DNA of 64,000 nucleotides from Treponema sp. (GCA_016288205.1 JAEEYO010000007.1:1-64000), one strand, 5' to 3'. Shown: positions 26,439 to 34,616, counted from the first letter of the stretch. The notes: a model not told the origin generated them from the letters alone. A program made the numbers and translations.

Positions 26439-27092
26439 TTATGAGATTATTGACGCAAAATGATCGACGAAGGCATCGACCGCATCAAGAGAGTTTTTGT
26501 CCGGCACAAGTGAAAAAAGCTCCCCTTCCCCGGTCGCCGGGTTCTCCATGATCTGCTGCTTTTTCGGCATCAGGTAGAGCGAAAGCTGGTCGCTGATTCC
26601 CGAGCAGAACCACGTCGCATACATCTGCATCTTGAACGAGGGTATCTTGAGCTTGTTGTTCTTGTAGAGCGCCTGAAAAACCTCCATCGTCTGCGAGACA
26701 AGCTTCTCATTCTCCTCCTTCACCACATCCGAGGCAATCTTGAAAAAATATTTCTGGCTCTCAATGAACGTGTAGATTTGGAAGAGCGGCGTTTTCTCAT
26801 GCATCTTGAAGTAGCGGTTCACGATTCCCTTCAGCACGGTCTCCGCCGAATATTTCTGCGCGACGGAAGCGACGTCGTCCGGCATAAAATTGATTGAGCG
26901 GATGTACTCAGCGCAAAAGTCCATGGTCTGGGCCACTATGTCATCCCTGCTTTCAAAATGGTTGTAAAGAGAGGCTTTTTTCACCCCGAGCTGCTCCGCG
27001 ACATCCGAGAGACTTGTTGCCCCTGTGGATCTGAAAAAAGATGCGTCCAACAGGGCCTTGATGATCTCTTCCTTTGAAAGTTTCTTACCCAT
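26439..27092 (-). CDS. TetR-family transcriptional regulator
   Basis: A 217-residue regulator. The N-terminal helix-turn-helix (about 10-55) reads SLSDVAEQLGVKKASLYNHF, the TetR recognition signature; the C-terminal helical domain would bind an unknown ligand. Directly upstream are a promoter and a 9-base-arm palindrome at the transcription start, so it is almost certainly autorepressed. The CmpB-like gene follows in the same direction and is the likely target. Length and family assignment are normal. Confidence 0.92.
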   Translation of the reverse strand: MGKKLSKEEIIKALLDASFFRSTGATSLSDVAEQLGVKKASLYNHFESRDDIVAQTMDFCAEYIRSINFMPDDVASVAQKYSAETVLKGIVNRYFKMHEKTPLFQIYTFIESQKYFFKIASDVVKEENEKLVSQTMEVFQALYKNNKLKIPSFKMQMYATWFCSGISDQLSLYLMPKKQQIMENPATGEGELFSLVPDKNSLDAVDAFVDHFASIIS

Positions 27093-27106
27093 TTTCCACC
27101 CTTTAA

Positions 27107-27130
27107 AAACTAACTTACGGTAGTTAGTTT
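27107..27130. promoter_or_regulatory. Probable TetR operator
   Basis: AAACTAACT (27107-27115), 6-base spacer, AGTTAGTTT (27122-27130): a perfect 9-base inverted repeat just downstream of the tetR promoter -10 box. Confidence 0.8.
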
Positions 27131-27131
27131 C

Positions 27132-27160
27132 ATTTTATCCCATAAAGGAACAATTGTAAA
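27132..27160 (-). promoter_or_regulatory. Promoter of the tetR-like gene
   Basis: On the minus strand TTTACA (27160-27155), 17-base spacer, TAAAAT (27137-27132). The operator starts 1 base downstream. Confidence 0.6.
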
Positions 27161-27267
27161 GGGATTTTTGCAAGCTGATTTCCTCCATCAAGAAGCCGGA
27201 CCGAATTACCGCCGCAAATGCCGAAATTCTTTTGTACCGACAAATTGACAAATTCGGGAGGCATTTT

Positions 27268-28434
27268 ATGGATGAACGCGATTTGAATGAGAACGAGAGG
27301 GAGTTAATCAACACGCTGATGGCTGCTGATTTGAGCCGGGATGCGGTGACAAGGATTGTCGATGTGCTGCGGGTGAAGGGATGCATCGTTTCCGCCGTGC
27401 TGCCGAAAAGTCCGTCCTGCGAGAGTTTCGGACACTTTCTGAGACGCTTCTGGGATTTCGAAAAGTCCCCGTACATCACGGAGAAGAGGATTCTCGGACA
27501 GAGCATACACCGGCGCTACGTGGAAAACATGCTTGCGCGGGCAGAAAACTACTGGATTCCGAAGTTCGGCAAAAGGGCGATCGGGGAAATCACTCTTTCG
27601 GACATCAAGAGACAGCAGCGATACCTGGCACTCTTCGAGCAGAAAGTCGGGACGCGGAAGAAAAAACCGGGCGGTGGAAAAATCTACGAGAAAAAGCATC
27701 TTTCCTCCGAGACCGTGAACCAGATTGTGCGGGTCGCTACCTGCGCCTTGAAATGGGCATACCACAACGGCATCACGAAAAACGACTGCTTCAGCGGTGT
27801 AAGGTACTGCCACGTGGTTCCGCAAAAAAGAATCATTCCGAGCATAAGCCAGGCATCGGCAATCTTTTCGGAAAAATGGAAGCACGAGATAAGCCGCATT
27901 GCGAACCTGCTTGCCATGTGCACCGGAATGAGGATGGGAGAAGTGAGGGCCCTCCAGATTCAGGACATAGGCGACGACATGATTTACATACGGCACAGCT
28001 GGGCAAGGAAGGACGGACTCAAATGCCCCAAAAACGGAGAGGAGAGAAAAATCCGGGTTCCGCTGGAGCTATCAAAAATCCTGCGCGGCCTGATCCGGAA
28101 AAATCCCTATGGCGGAGAGCCGTCCGACTTTGTTTTCTGGGGACACAAGAGGGACATCCCCGACAGCACGAGGCACTGGAACCGGGACCTGCAGGAAGTG
28201 CTCAAAAAAACGGACGCCCCAGACGCGGACAAAATCACCTTTCACTGCTGGAGGCATTTTTTCACGGCGAACATGGCAGACAATGTGGACGAGCGCAAAC
28301 TGCAGCTGGCAACCGGACACAAGAGCCTCGTCATGCTTGAGCACTATGCCGCCCATGAGTCAGAGGAAACTTTGAACGAGCTGGGACTTGTGGCTGAAAA
28401 ACTTTTTCTTCCTATTATAAAGAGGATTGCGTAA
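27268..28434 (+). CDS. Tyrosine recombinase/integrase
   Basis: A 388-residue phage-integrase family protein. After an N-terminal SAM-like core-binding region (about 50-185), the catalytic domain shows Arg I in CTGMRMGEVRALQI (about residue 221), the HxxR box HCWRHFF (about 326), GHKSLVMLEHY with the distal His and the nucleophilic Tyr near residue 360. A GGGAGG ribosome-binding site 7 bases before ATG 27268 decides the start; a TTG 36 bases upstream is less likely. No excisionase, phage genes or recognisable attachment site flank it, so it may be a relic of an element or a host-adapted recombinase. Confidence 0.9.
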   Translation: MDERDLNENERELINTLMAADLSRDAVTRIVDVLRVKGCIVSAVLPKSPSCESFGHFLRRFWDFEKSPYITEKRILGQSIHRRYVENMLARAENYWIPKFGKRAIGEITLSDIKRQQRYLALFEQKVGTRKKKPGGGKIYEKKHLSSETVNQIVRVATCALKWAYHNGITKNDCFSGVRYCHVVPQKRIIPSISQASAIFSEKWKHEISRIANLLAMCTGMRMGEVRALQIQDIGDDMIYIRHSWARKDGLKCPKNGEERKIRVPLELSKILRGLIRKNPYGGEPSDFVFWGHKRDIPDSTRHWNRDLQEVLKKTDAPDADKITFHCWRHFFTANMADNVDERKLQLATGHKSLVMLEHYAAHESEETLNELGLVAEKLFLPIIKRIA

Positions 28435-28474
28435 TAAAGTGCTTCCCACAAAGCATCGGCCGGGAAACCACCAC

Positions 28475-28503
28475 TTCACAAAGCACACGAAATCCTTTAC
28501 AAT
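28475..28503 (+). promoter_or_regulatory. Promoter directly before the metallophosphoesterase start codon
   Basis: TTCACA (28475-28480), 17-base spacer, TACAAT (28498-28503), then 7 bases and ATG 28511. No Shine-Dalgarno lies between them. Confidence 0.6.
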
Positions 28504-28510
28504 ACCATGC

Positions 28511-29167
28511 ATGAAGCTTTACATCGCAGACCAGCATTTTTACCACGAGAGACTGATTCAGACCATGGATTGCAGGGGATTCCAGTCCGTGCAGGAAATG
28601 AACGCCCACATGATTTCCCAATGGAACTCAAAGGTCACGGGCGGCGACATAGTGATTGTGCTGGGAGACATGTTCCTGAGCAAAAGCGCGGATGAGGTCA
28701 ACGCGGTCCTTAAAAAGCTCAACGGAAAAATCTGCCTGGTCGAGGGAAACCACGACTACACATGGCTGAAAAAAGAGGGAGTGAACCTTGGCCGCTTTGA
28801 ATGGATCAAGCCCTACGCCGAGATTGAGGACCACGGCAACAAGCTCATCCTGAGCCATTACCCCACGTTCTGCTACAACCACCAGTACCAGCTGCACTCG
28901 GACGGGAGCCCCAAGACCTACATGCTCTACGGCCACGTCCACAACACACACGACGAGGTTCTGGTAAACCACTTCATGAACCTCACGAGAAAGACCGTGC
29001 TCACATCCGAAAAGGGACAGCGGAAAATCCCGTGCGAGATGATAAACTGCTTCTGCATGTTCAGCGACTACAAGCCCCTTAGTCTGGACGAGTGGATCAG
29101 GACCGACGCAGAAAGACGTAAAAACATCCCTCCGCTTTCCCCGGACGGAAATCTTGCTGACGAATAA
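28511..29167 (+). CDS. Calcineurin-like metallophosphoesterase
   Basis: A 218-residue metallophosphoesterase. The five metal-binding blocks are visible: IADQHFYHE (first Asp and His; the usual DxH appears as DQH), LGDMF, EGNHDYTW, LSHYP and YGHVHNTHD. Proteins of this small type are often found in phages and conjugative elements, and this gene lies directly behind a lone integrase, so it may be cargo. Substrate unknown. I chose ATG 28511 (MKLYIADQHF), because it gives the family N-terminus and lies 7 bases after a good -10 box; a longer frame to 28427 would overlap the promoter. Confidence 0.88.
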   Translation: MKLYIADQHFYHERLIQTMDCRGFQSVQEMNAHMISQWNSKVTGGDIVIVLGDMFLSKSADEVNAVLKKLNGKICLVEGNHDYTWLKKEGVNLGRFEWIKPYAEIEDHGNKLILSHYPTFCYNHQYQLHSDGSPKTYMLYGHVHNTHDEVLVNHFMNLTRKTVLTSEKGQRKIPCEMINCFCMFSDYKPLSLDEWIRTDAERRKNIPPLSPDGNLADE

Positions 29168-29193
29168 TTTTTTATTATTTTTTCCTTTTGCTA

Positions 29194-29222
29194 TTGTATT
29201 TTCACCCGATTTTGGTTATTTT
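29194..29222 (+). promoter_or_regulatory. Possible promoter of the DnaJ-domain gene
   Basis: TTGTAT (29194-29199), 17-base spacer, TATTTT (29217-29222), 8 bases before ATG 29231. An alternative TATAAT sits at 29223-29228, only 2 bases from the ATG. No Shine-Dalgarno is visible. Confidence 0.4.
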
Positions 29223-29230
29223 TATAATTG

Positions 29231-29839
29231 ATGGAAGATTTGTACCAGGTTCTCGGCGTTGAAAAATCAGCGTCGGCTGAGGACATCAAAAAGGCATACA
29301 GAAATCTCGCGTTCAAGTATCACCCGGACAGAAACAATGGTGATGCGGCTGCCGAAGAAAAGTTTAAAAAAATCAACCAGGCATACGATGTCCTTGGCGA
29401 TGAGAGCAAGCGGCGGCAATATGACATGTACGGCTCAACCAGCTACTCACAGTCAGCGGGCGGCGGAAACGGATCTTCCTCCTACGGCAACTACGGCTAC
29501 GGTCCATACTGGAAGACAGGCACATACGACTACTCCGGAGCGGACAACCCCTTCTGGGAGTTTTTCAGGCAGCGCTCATCCAACACAACCGAAAAGGGCT
29601 CCGACAACCATACATACACATATACCTACACAAAGCACAAGGGTTCTGAGAAAATCACGCGGAAAGAGGCTCTAGCCATGTTCCTGACCGGAGTTTTGCA
29701 GGCTCTGGCAGGATTCGCTCTCCTCAGGGTAATCGCATTGCTTTTCCCGCTGAACATACTGTGCCTGATTTGGGCGGTAAAGGGCGTGACAAAGGCCATA
29801 AATTCGCTCAGGTACATCTTCAAGCCACAGAACCAGTAG
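29231..29839 (+). CDS. DnaJ-domain membrane protein
   Basis: A 202-residue protein. Residues 1-70 form a J domain with the essential HPD tripeptide at 31-33, so it should stimulate an Hsp70 (DnaK) ATPase. A Gly/Ser/Tyr-rich linker (about 75-120) replaces the usual G/F region. The C-terminus (about 145-190) has one or two hydrophobic spans, suggesting membrane anchoring with the J domain facing the cytoplasm. No zinc-finger or substrate-binding domain is present, so it is not the general DnaJ chaperone. Translation seems to start without a Shine-Dalgarno. Confidence 0.88.
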   Translation: MEDLYQVLGVEKSASAEDIKKAYRNLAFKYHPDRNNGDAAAEEKFKKINQAYDVLGDESKRRQYDMYGSTSYSQSAGGGNGSSSYGNYGYGPYWKTGTYDYSGADNPFWEFFRQRSSNTTEKGSDNHTYTYTYTKHKGSEKITRKEALAMFLTGVLQALAGFALLRVIALLFPLNILCLIWAVKGVTKAINSLRYIFKPQNQ

Positions 29840-29902
29840 ATTTGAAGTCCGTCCGCGCAAGCTATTTTAAGTTAAAAAAATCTCTGAAATTATTGCAGAA
29901 AT

Positions 29903-30022
29903 ATGAAAATCAGTGTATTCTGTCTTATAGGCAAACGCAGCCTGCATTCAAAAATGTCCTCAAAGAGAGAGCCCTGGAAGTGGATTCAGCCGATTTGCTG
30001 GAATCCTGAGGAGGAAATATGA
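29903..30022 (+). CDS. Possible 39-residue Trp-rich leader peptide
   Basis: A short frame starting MKISVFCLIGKRS and ending with three Trp within nine residues (PWKWIQPICWNP) and a TGA that overlaps the ATG of the D-lactate dehydrogenase gene (ATGA). The ribosome-binding site is weak. It could be a translationally coupled or regulatory small gene, or a chance frame. Confidence 0.25.
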   Translation: MKISVFCLIGKRSLHSKMSSKREPWKWIQPICWNPEEEI

Positions 30023-31026
30023 AATCACCGGACTGGTCAATCGCATTCTACGATTCGCGCAAATATGATGAGGAATCATTCACGGAGGCGAACAAGAATT
30101 TTTTCTACAACATAGAGTTTTTCGATTTTCATCTGAACGAAAAGACCGCTTCCACGGCGAAGGGATTCGAGGTCGTATGCCCGTTCGTAAATGACACGCT
30201 CAATGACAAGGTTATCGGAGTGCTGAAGGAGTGCGGCGTAAAGCTGATTGCCCTACGTTGCGCGGGATACAACAACGTGGACTTGAAGGCGGCTGCAAAG
30301 GCAGGAATCAAAGTCGTGCGTGTACCGGCATACTCACCGCATTCAGTCGCTGAACACGGTGTGGCCCTCCTGATGGCACTGACCCGCCACATCCCCCAGG
30401 CTTATGCAAGGACAAGGACAGGAAATTTCACGCTCAACGGACTTACCGGACGCGACCTTCACGGACTCACGGCTGGAATTCTCGGAACCGGACGCATCGG
30501 AAAAATCATGGCGGAGATCCTCTCGGGATTCGGCATGAACGTCGAGACCTACGACATCTATCCCGACAACGAGTGGGCGGAAAAGCACGGCTTCAAATAT
30601 GTCCCCCTCACCCAGCTCTTCACGGATTCCGATGTCCTGAGCCTGCACTGTCCCCTCAACGACACGACCAAGCACATAGTCAGCGAGCAGTCACTCCAGC
30701 TGATGAAGCACGACGCGGTGATCATCAACACGGGACGAGGCGCACTGATTGACACGAACGCCCTTGTAAAGGCACTCAAAAAGCAGACCATCGGAGGCGC
30801 TGCCCTTGACGTGTACGAGGAGGAGAGCAAGTATTTCTTCGAGGACTGGTCGGTGGACATTATCCGCGATGACGTGCTCTCAAGGCTTATGACATTCCCG
30901 AACGTGATTATCACCGGACACCAGGCATTCCTCACGAGCAACGCATTGAAATCAATAGCAGAAACCACGCTCTCCAACATAAAGGCATTTTACGCGGGAG
31001 AGGAGCTTGAGAACGAAATAAAGTAG
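30019..31026 (+). CDS. D-lactate dehydrogenase (2-hydroxyacid dehydrogenase family)
   Basis: A 335-residue NAD-dependent dehydrogenase that interconverts pyruvate and D-lactate, important in fermentation. The Rossmann loop is GILGTGRIGKIMAEIL, and the catalytic Arg is in IINTGRGALID with the Glu in DVYEEE and the His in ITGHQAFLT, as in LdhA. PAYSPHSVAEHGVALLMAL is also typical. A GAGGAG ribosome-binding site stands 5 bases before the ATG. The DUF1848 gene follows after 4 bases, so they are co-transcribed. The match to fermentative LdhA is strong, but other 2-hydroxyacid dehydrogenases are similar. Confidence 0.92.
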   Translation: MKSPDWSIAFYDSRKYDEESFTEANKNFFYNIEFFDFHLNEKTASTAKGFEVVCPFVNDTLNDKVIGVLKECGVKLIALRCAGYNNVDLKAAAKAGIKVVRVPAYSPHSVAEHGVALLMALTRHIPQAYARTRTGNFTLNGLTGRDLHGLTAGILGTGRIGKIMAEILSGFGMNVETYDIYPDNEWAEKHGFKYVPLTQLFTDSDVLSLHCPLNDTTKHIVSEQSLQLMKHDAVIINTGRGALIDTNALVKALKKQTIGGAALDVYEEESKYFFEDWSVDIIRDDVLSRLMTFPNVIITGHQAFLTSNALKSIAETTLSNIKAFYAGEELENEIK

Positions 31027-31030
31027 CCCG

Positions 31031-31969
31031 ATGATAATCAACACCGGCGGCAGAACCGACACAGTCCATTATTTCTCGGAATGGCTCCTGCAACGCTTCA
31101 AGGAGGGTTTCGTCTACTCACGGAATCCTCTTTTTCCGAACAAAGTGACCCGCTACTCGCTCAGCCCGTCAAAAGTGGACTGCGTTCTTTTCTGCTCAAA
31201 AAACTATGCGCCAATCCTGCCGCGGCTCCATGAAATCACGGACAAATACAACACTTTCTTCCATTATACCATCACGGCATACGGAAAGGACATTGAGCCG
31301 GGGATTCCCGACATCGACACGAGCATAGACACTCTTTTCAAACTGGAAAAAATCGTGGGAAAGCAGAGAATCGCATGGAGATATGATCCGGTCCTGCTCA
31401 CGAAAAAATACACCATACAGCAGCACCTGATTACTTTCGCGCACATGGCGGCACGCCTTTCGGGACACGTTGACCGCTGTATTTTCAGCTTCGTTGAGAT
31501 GTACAACAAGCTCCAGTTCAACATGGACGAGCTTCTGATTCTGACCGAGGAGGACATGGAGGAGCTTGCGAGGGGGCTGGGACAGATTGCCGCGAAATAC
31601 CACATCCCCATCCAGACATGCGCCACACGCAGGGACTACACTAGGTTCGGAATCGCACCCTCTGGCTGCATCACTCTGGACATGCTCGGAAAAGCTAACG
31701 GCGTAAAGTTCAGGGATTTGAAGCACAACGGCATGAGAAGGGACTGTCACTGCATGGTGAGCCACGACATCGGTGCCTACAACACCTGCCCCGCCGGATG
31801 CCGGTACTGCTATGCGAACCAAAATCCACAATCCGCCGAGGAAAACTACAAAAAACACGACCCCGCGAAACCGATTCTTCTGGGAGACATCACTCCTGAG
31901 GACGAGGTGATTTTCGGAAACCAAAAGTCATTCCTGGAAATCCCCGACGCACAGATGGAGCTTTTTTGA
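31031..31969 (+). CDS. DUF1848 family protein
   Basis: A 312-residue protein of the DUF1848 family. It starts MIINTGGRTDTVHYFSEWL and contains SRNPLFPNKVTRYSL, ITAYGKDIEPGIP and SFVEMYNKL, all conserved in that family. The C-terminal quarter has a Cys-rich stretch, DCHCMVSHDIGAYNTCPAGC followed by RYCYAN, that probably binds an iron-sulfur cluster. Function is not established; a radical-type chemistry has been suggested for such Cys clusters, but no CxxxCxxC radical-SAM loop is evident. It follows the dehydrogenase by 4 bases and ends in a convergent hairpin. Confidence 0.85.
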   Translation: MIINTGGRTDTVHYFSEWLLQRFKEGFVYSRNPLFPNKVTRYSLSPSKVDCVLFCSKNYAPILPRLHEITDKYNTFFHYTITAYGKDIEPGIPDIDTSIDTLFKLEKIVGKQRIAWRYDPVLLTKKYTIQQHLITFAHMAARLSGHVDRCIFSFVEMYNKLQFNMDELLILTEEDMEELARGLGQIAAKYHIPIQTCATRRDYTRFGIAPSGCITLDMLGKANGVKFRDLKHNGMRRDCHCMVSHDIGAYNTCPAGCRYCYANQNPQSAEENYKKHDPAKPILLGDITPEDEVIFGNQKSFLEIPDAQMELF

Positions 31970-31990
31970 GGCCGGAAAAAATCCTCAAAA
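31964..31990. terminator. Hairpin between convergent genes
   Basis: TTTTGAGG (31964-31971) and CCTCAAAA (31983-31990), 11-base loop. It overlaps the stop of the DUF1848 gene and precedes the end of the island. No long T run follows on either strand. Confidence 0.4.
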
Positions 31991-31992
31991 CG

Positions 31993-32580
31993 TCATTCCT
32001 CTATCCATTCAACCACCCTCCAGCTTGGTCTGGAGTTTGACTGTATTACTCCCATTCCCCCAATCTGCTTGACCAGGAACTCCTTTATCCCGGACATGTA
32101 CTTTTCATGCGGCGGTCCCCAGATTGAGACAGCCTTATACTTTCCGTCAATGTTCACTTCCAGAAGATATATAACGCCGTCACGTCTGCCGGGCACATAA
32201 GCGCTTGACTCCTGATTGTAAAAATCACAGTCGGAGAGCATTTTCTGCAGCTTGTCCAACGCTGATTTCTCGATCGGAAATTCAATCTTCCTCATCGGGC
32301 TGTTCTCCGCTATGAGAACCATCTTACGGCTGTGCTTCGTCCACGAGACTTTTATGACATAGCTGTTCGCCATTGACTCTATGCAGGAAAACCTCAGCTC
32401 GTTACAACCTTTTTCCATAGACATAACGCTTGAAGGATCGAACGCGTCCAAAAAATCCGAGCAATACTCCTCAAAATCCACTGTTCCGTCCGGGAAGTAT
32501 TTCTGTCTGCGGGAAGTCTCCGCGCTCGCGACATTTACAAGCACAAGCAATGCGAGGAACTTAACAATAAACTTTTTCAT
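31993..32580 (-). CDS. Secreted hypothetical protein at the end of the island
   Basis: A 195-residue protein with a signal peptide (MKKFIVKFLALLVLVNVASA-E). The mature part is mixed alpha/beta with no recognised family; it contains VISMEKG-like and WTKHSRKMVLIAEN segments and ends RPSWRVVEWIEE. ATG 32580, preceded by AAGGAAAAAG, gives a normal signal sequence; an upstream frame to 32646 is unlikely. It is the last minus-strand gene of the accessory island and lies directly downstream of the 188-base repeat that also covers the end of the intact lipoprotein gene. Confidence 0.6.
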   Translation of the reverse strand: MKKFIVKFLALLVLVNVASAETSRRQKYFPDGTVDFEEYCSDFLDAFDPSSVMSMEKGCNELRFSCIESMANSYVIKVSWTKHSRKMVLIAENSPMRKIEFPIEKSALDKLQKMLSDCDFYNQESSAYVPGRRDGVIYLLEVNIDGKYKAVSIWGPPHEKYMSGIKEFLVKQIGGMGVIQSNSRPSWRVVEWIEE

Positions 32581-32607
32581 TTTCTTTTTCCTTATGCATT
32601 TCAACTC

Positions 32608-32795
32608 AATAATAATGATACACATTATCAACATGAGTTTCAACAACTAAAACTCCTCCTTCCTCCCTCTTAAGTTCTCAAAATCGGATACCGCACAACG
32701 GTTCGCTTAAGTTTTTCGGAATACTGGATGTTTTCGATTTCAAAAACAAGAGTAATATATTTTGTCTTATATTTCTCAAGCATATCAGGCTCTAT
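32608..32795. repeat. 188-base repeat, copy 1
   Basis: Matches 34429-34616 without gaps and with only two mismatches by eye (near 32650 and 32661). It covers the 3' end of the intact lipoprotein gene and about 60 bases beyond it. Confidence 0.85.
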
Positions 32796-33182
32796 GTCAT
32801 TCTCATCTATTTCACAAATATATAAGTTCTGATAGTATTCATTTGAATTATTCTTTACATCTACGGAACGGAAAGAAATGGAATCCTTTTTATATATAAG
32901 GGAGTTTTTGTCATCTTTAATGGATATATCTGCAATCAGGGTTTCATCAAATTCATCTTCTTTGGACAACTTCTGTAACACAAGCTCAACAGAATTCACA
33001 ATCATTACACGAGCGAAATACATCTCTTTCAAATTCTCTGGAAAGTTTTCGCCGCCACTTTTAAATCTCTCATAGCTTTCACTTTCAAAATTGACCATTG
33101 AACCCATCCTGCATGAGAACAACGCTATAGAAAGGCACCCCATAACAATAAATAACATTACAATTTTACTGATTTCTTTCAT
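32670..33182 (-). CDS. Island lipoprotein, intact copy
   Basis: A 170-residue lipoprotein. The start MKEISKIVMLFIVMGCLSIA is followed by a spirochaete-type lipobox (ALFSC, Cys about residue 24), so it should be lipid-anchored. The mature part is acidic and Lys-rich and contains IVNSVELVLQKLSKED and a C-terminal strand-rich tail ending VVRYPILRT. No family recognised. ATG 33182 is used, after GGAAGAAAG. It sits directly after a four-span membrane gene, an arrangement repeated twice more in the island with damaged copies of this gene. Immunity or envelope-stress roles are possible but unproven. Confidence 0.65.
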   Translation of the reverse strand: MKEISKIVMLFIVMGCLSIALFSCRMGSMVNFESESYERFKSGGENFPENLKEMYFARVMIVNSVELVLQKLSKEDEFDETLIADISIKDDKNSLIYKKDSISFRSVDVKNNSNEYYQNLYICEIDENDIEPDMLEKYKTKYITLVFEIENIQYSEKLKRTVVRYPILRT

Positions 33183-33239
33183 TTCGCTTTCTTCCACCAT
33201 CCTTGATTTCTTTCATTTCAGAGAATCTATTTTCCATAT

Positions 33240-33611
33240 TTACATTTTTCTTAACTCTTTCATATCCCGCGTAAGCCACACGATGAAAAGCGCTACCATA
33301 GGTGTATAAAATATCATTTCAACAATTCCAAATCCAGCTTCCCCTAAAGAAACCAGCATCCAAAAGAACAGATAGATGGTCTCAAGCGCGAATAGAATCA
33401 AAAAAATTATATCAATAGTGACTCGTCTCTCGACTTCTTTTTTTTCCGATCCCCTAAAATTCTTTATGCAGAAAAAAAGATGAAGGGCCAGGGCTGGGAC
33501 AAAAAAGTAATAACTCAAAAATATTCCAAATCCCCAAATAAATCGCTCAACACAGTATATAGTCGTTATGATAAAAAAACGCATTAAGAAAAACAAGGCA
33601 CTTTCCTTCAT
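33240..33611 (-). CDS. Four-span membrane protein of the island family, module 1
   Basis: A 123-residue protein with four hydrophobic spans. It begins MKESALFFLMRFFIITTIY and shares a pattern with three other modules in the island: an N-terminal RFxII segment, a central IDIIFLILFALE span, a Gly-Glu-Ala-Gly turn (GEAGFG) and a C-terminal FIVWLTRDMKEL. Paralogues are at 34618-34998 and, as a tandem pair, at 35610-36464. It is followed by the intact lipoprotein gene after 57 bases. Function unknown; the small size, membrane location and repetition would suit immunity proteins. Confidence 0.6.
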   Translation of the reverse strand: MKESALFFLMRFFIITTIYCVERFIWGFGIFLSYYFFVPALALHLFFCIKNFRGSEKKEVERRVTIDIIFLILFALETIYLFFWMLVSLGEAGFGIVEMIFYTPMVALFIVWLTRDMKELRKM

Positions 33612-33633
33612 TCTTCATTTCCCCTAATTCAAT

Positions 33634-34191
33634 CTAATTTAAACGCAACGTACTCCATAATGCAGTGTTACAGTTTTCCATATTTATCTTATTCACTATA
33701 TGATCCAGAGCATAATAAGATTTAGAACTGTTGATGGAATTAATTATGCTCTCAGCCGTCCTGTCCACATCAATACTTTTTGAGCCCAGACAGACACTCA
33801 TGTCATATTTATTGTTTCCGTTGTAATAACTATCCATGCTCTTTATATCCGTATTTGTATTAAGTCCCCACGCACCCTCAGAATATAAGGAAAGTTTTGT
33901 TCCGTTAAAACTTAATATATATACCTCATCGGTTTTTCTATTCTCAATCGCATATAATCGATGTGATGCGTATTTTATTTTTTTCCCCGGATAAGCGGTC
34001 AGTGCCTTACGTTGAAAAACAGAAATACCATAATCCTGAGGGTTCTGTCTAATTTTTGTCAGGAATTCCACGACTTCATCTTCTTTTTCCAACAAATTCT
34101 CAGGTAAAGTTACGTCCTCATTTCCTTTTGTTCGCTTCAATTCTTTTGCGAGTTCTGAATTTTCTCCCTTATACGTTATCTTCACCCTCAT
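33634..34191 (-). CDS. Headless fragment, possibly a papain-like toxin or peptidase domain
   Basis: A frame of 185 residues from ATG 34191, which overlaps the end of the upstream 61-residue gene in another frame; no ribosome-binding site fits and no Met follows until mid-protein, so the native N-terminus seems missing. Two features recall circularly permuted papain-like folds: YASHRLYAIENRKTDEVYIL, with His on a strand, and near the end VNKINMENCNTALWSTLR, with an NCNT box where the catalytic Cys would be. I infer a possible toxin C-terminus captured in the array. This is a resemblance only; the protein could also be an unrelated orphan. Confidence 0.4.
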   Translation of the reverse strand: MRVKITYKGENSELAKELKRTKGNEDVTLPENLLEKEDEVVEFLTKIRQNPQDYGISVFQRKALTAYPGKKIKYASHRLYAIENRKTDEVYILSFNGTKLSLYSEGAWGLNTNTDIKSMDSYYNGNNKYDMSVCLGSKSIDVDRTAESIINSINSSKSYYALDHIVNKINMENCNTALWSTLRLN

Positions 34192-34206
34192 ACCGATGTG
34201 CGAACC
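34168..34206. repeat. 39-base repeat, copy 1
   Basis: TTATACGTTATCTTCACCCT and the next 19 bases recur at 35028-35066; a diverged version is at 36482-36520. In the 61-residue gene it encodes the C-terminus (FAHRYEGEDNV). Confidence 0.8.
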
Positions 34207-34354
34207 ATTCATATATTATGATATCTAATATACCTCCAATAATATAGAAAGCCGCATGTTCGAATAAATTAATTTTAAAAATGCCCAACATCAATCCGCC
34301 AAATACAATACTATATGCAATCGCAAATAATCCACTAGCTAATTTTGGATGCAT
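34169..34354 (-). CDS. Small two-span membrane protein, MHPKLASGL family, copy 1
   Basis: A 61-residue protein with two membrane spans, starting MHPKLASGLFAIAYSIVFGG and ending with the charged tail HRYEGEDNV. Its paralogue at 36484-36666 is about half identical, with both ends conserved. A GGGAGG ribosome-binding site and the bases around the start are nearly identical in the two copies. In the other copy the next gene is a four-span membrane gene; here the headless fragment follows instead, so recombination has swapped the downstream partner. Function unknown. Confidence 0.55.
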   Translation of the reverse strand: MHPKLASGLFAIAYSIVFGGLMLGIFKINLFEHAAFYIIGGILDIIIYEWFAHRYEGEDNV

Positions 34355-34428
34355 ATCTCATTTCCTCCCCGAGAAAAAATCCAATTGCCCTACTCAATGC
34401 CATATATTATTTTAAGGACTGCAAGCCT

Positions 34429-34616
34429 AATAATAATGATACACATTATCAACATGAGTTTCAACAACCAAAACTCCTCCTCCCTCCCTCTTAAGTTCTC
34501 AAAATCGGATACCGCACAACGGTTCGCTTAAGTTTTTCGGAATACTGGATGTTTTCGATTTCAAAAACAAGAGTAATATATTTTGTCTTATATTTCTCAA
34601 GCATATCAGGCTCTAT
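34429..34616. repeat. 188-base repeat, copy 2
   Basis: Near-identical to 32608-32795. At its right end it joins directly to sequence matching 33165-33209, which shows a 369-base deletion within the copied lipoprotein gene. Confidence 0.85.

Noticed and set aside
27381..28340. 319-codon frame overlapping the integrase in another frame
   Set aside because: The integrase has full catalytic motifs; this frame is low-complexity Arg/His-rich and without a ribosome-binding site.
29761..30009. 82-codon frame overlapping the end of the DnaJ-domain gene
   Set aside because: No ribosome-binding site and overlap with a clear gene in another frame.
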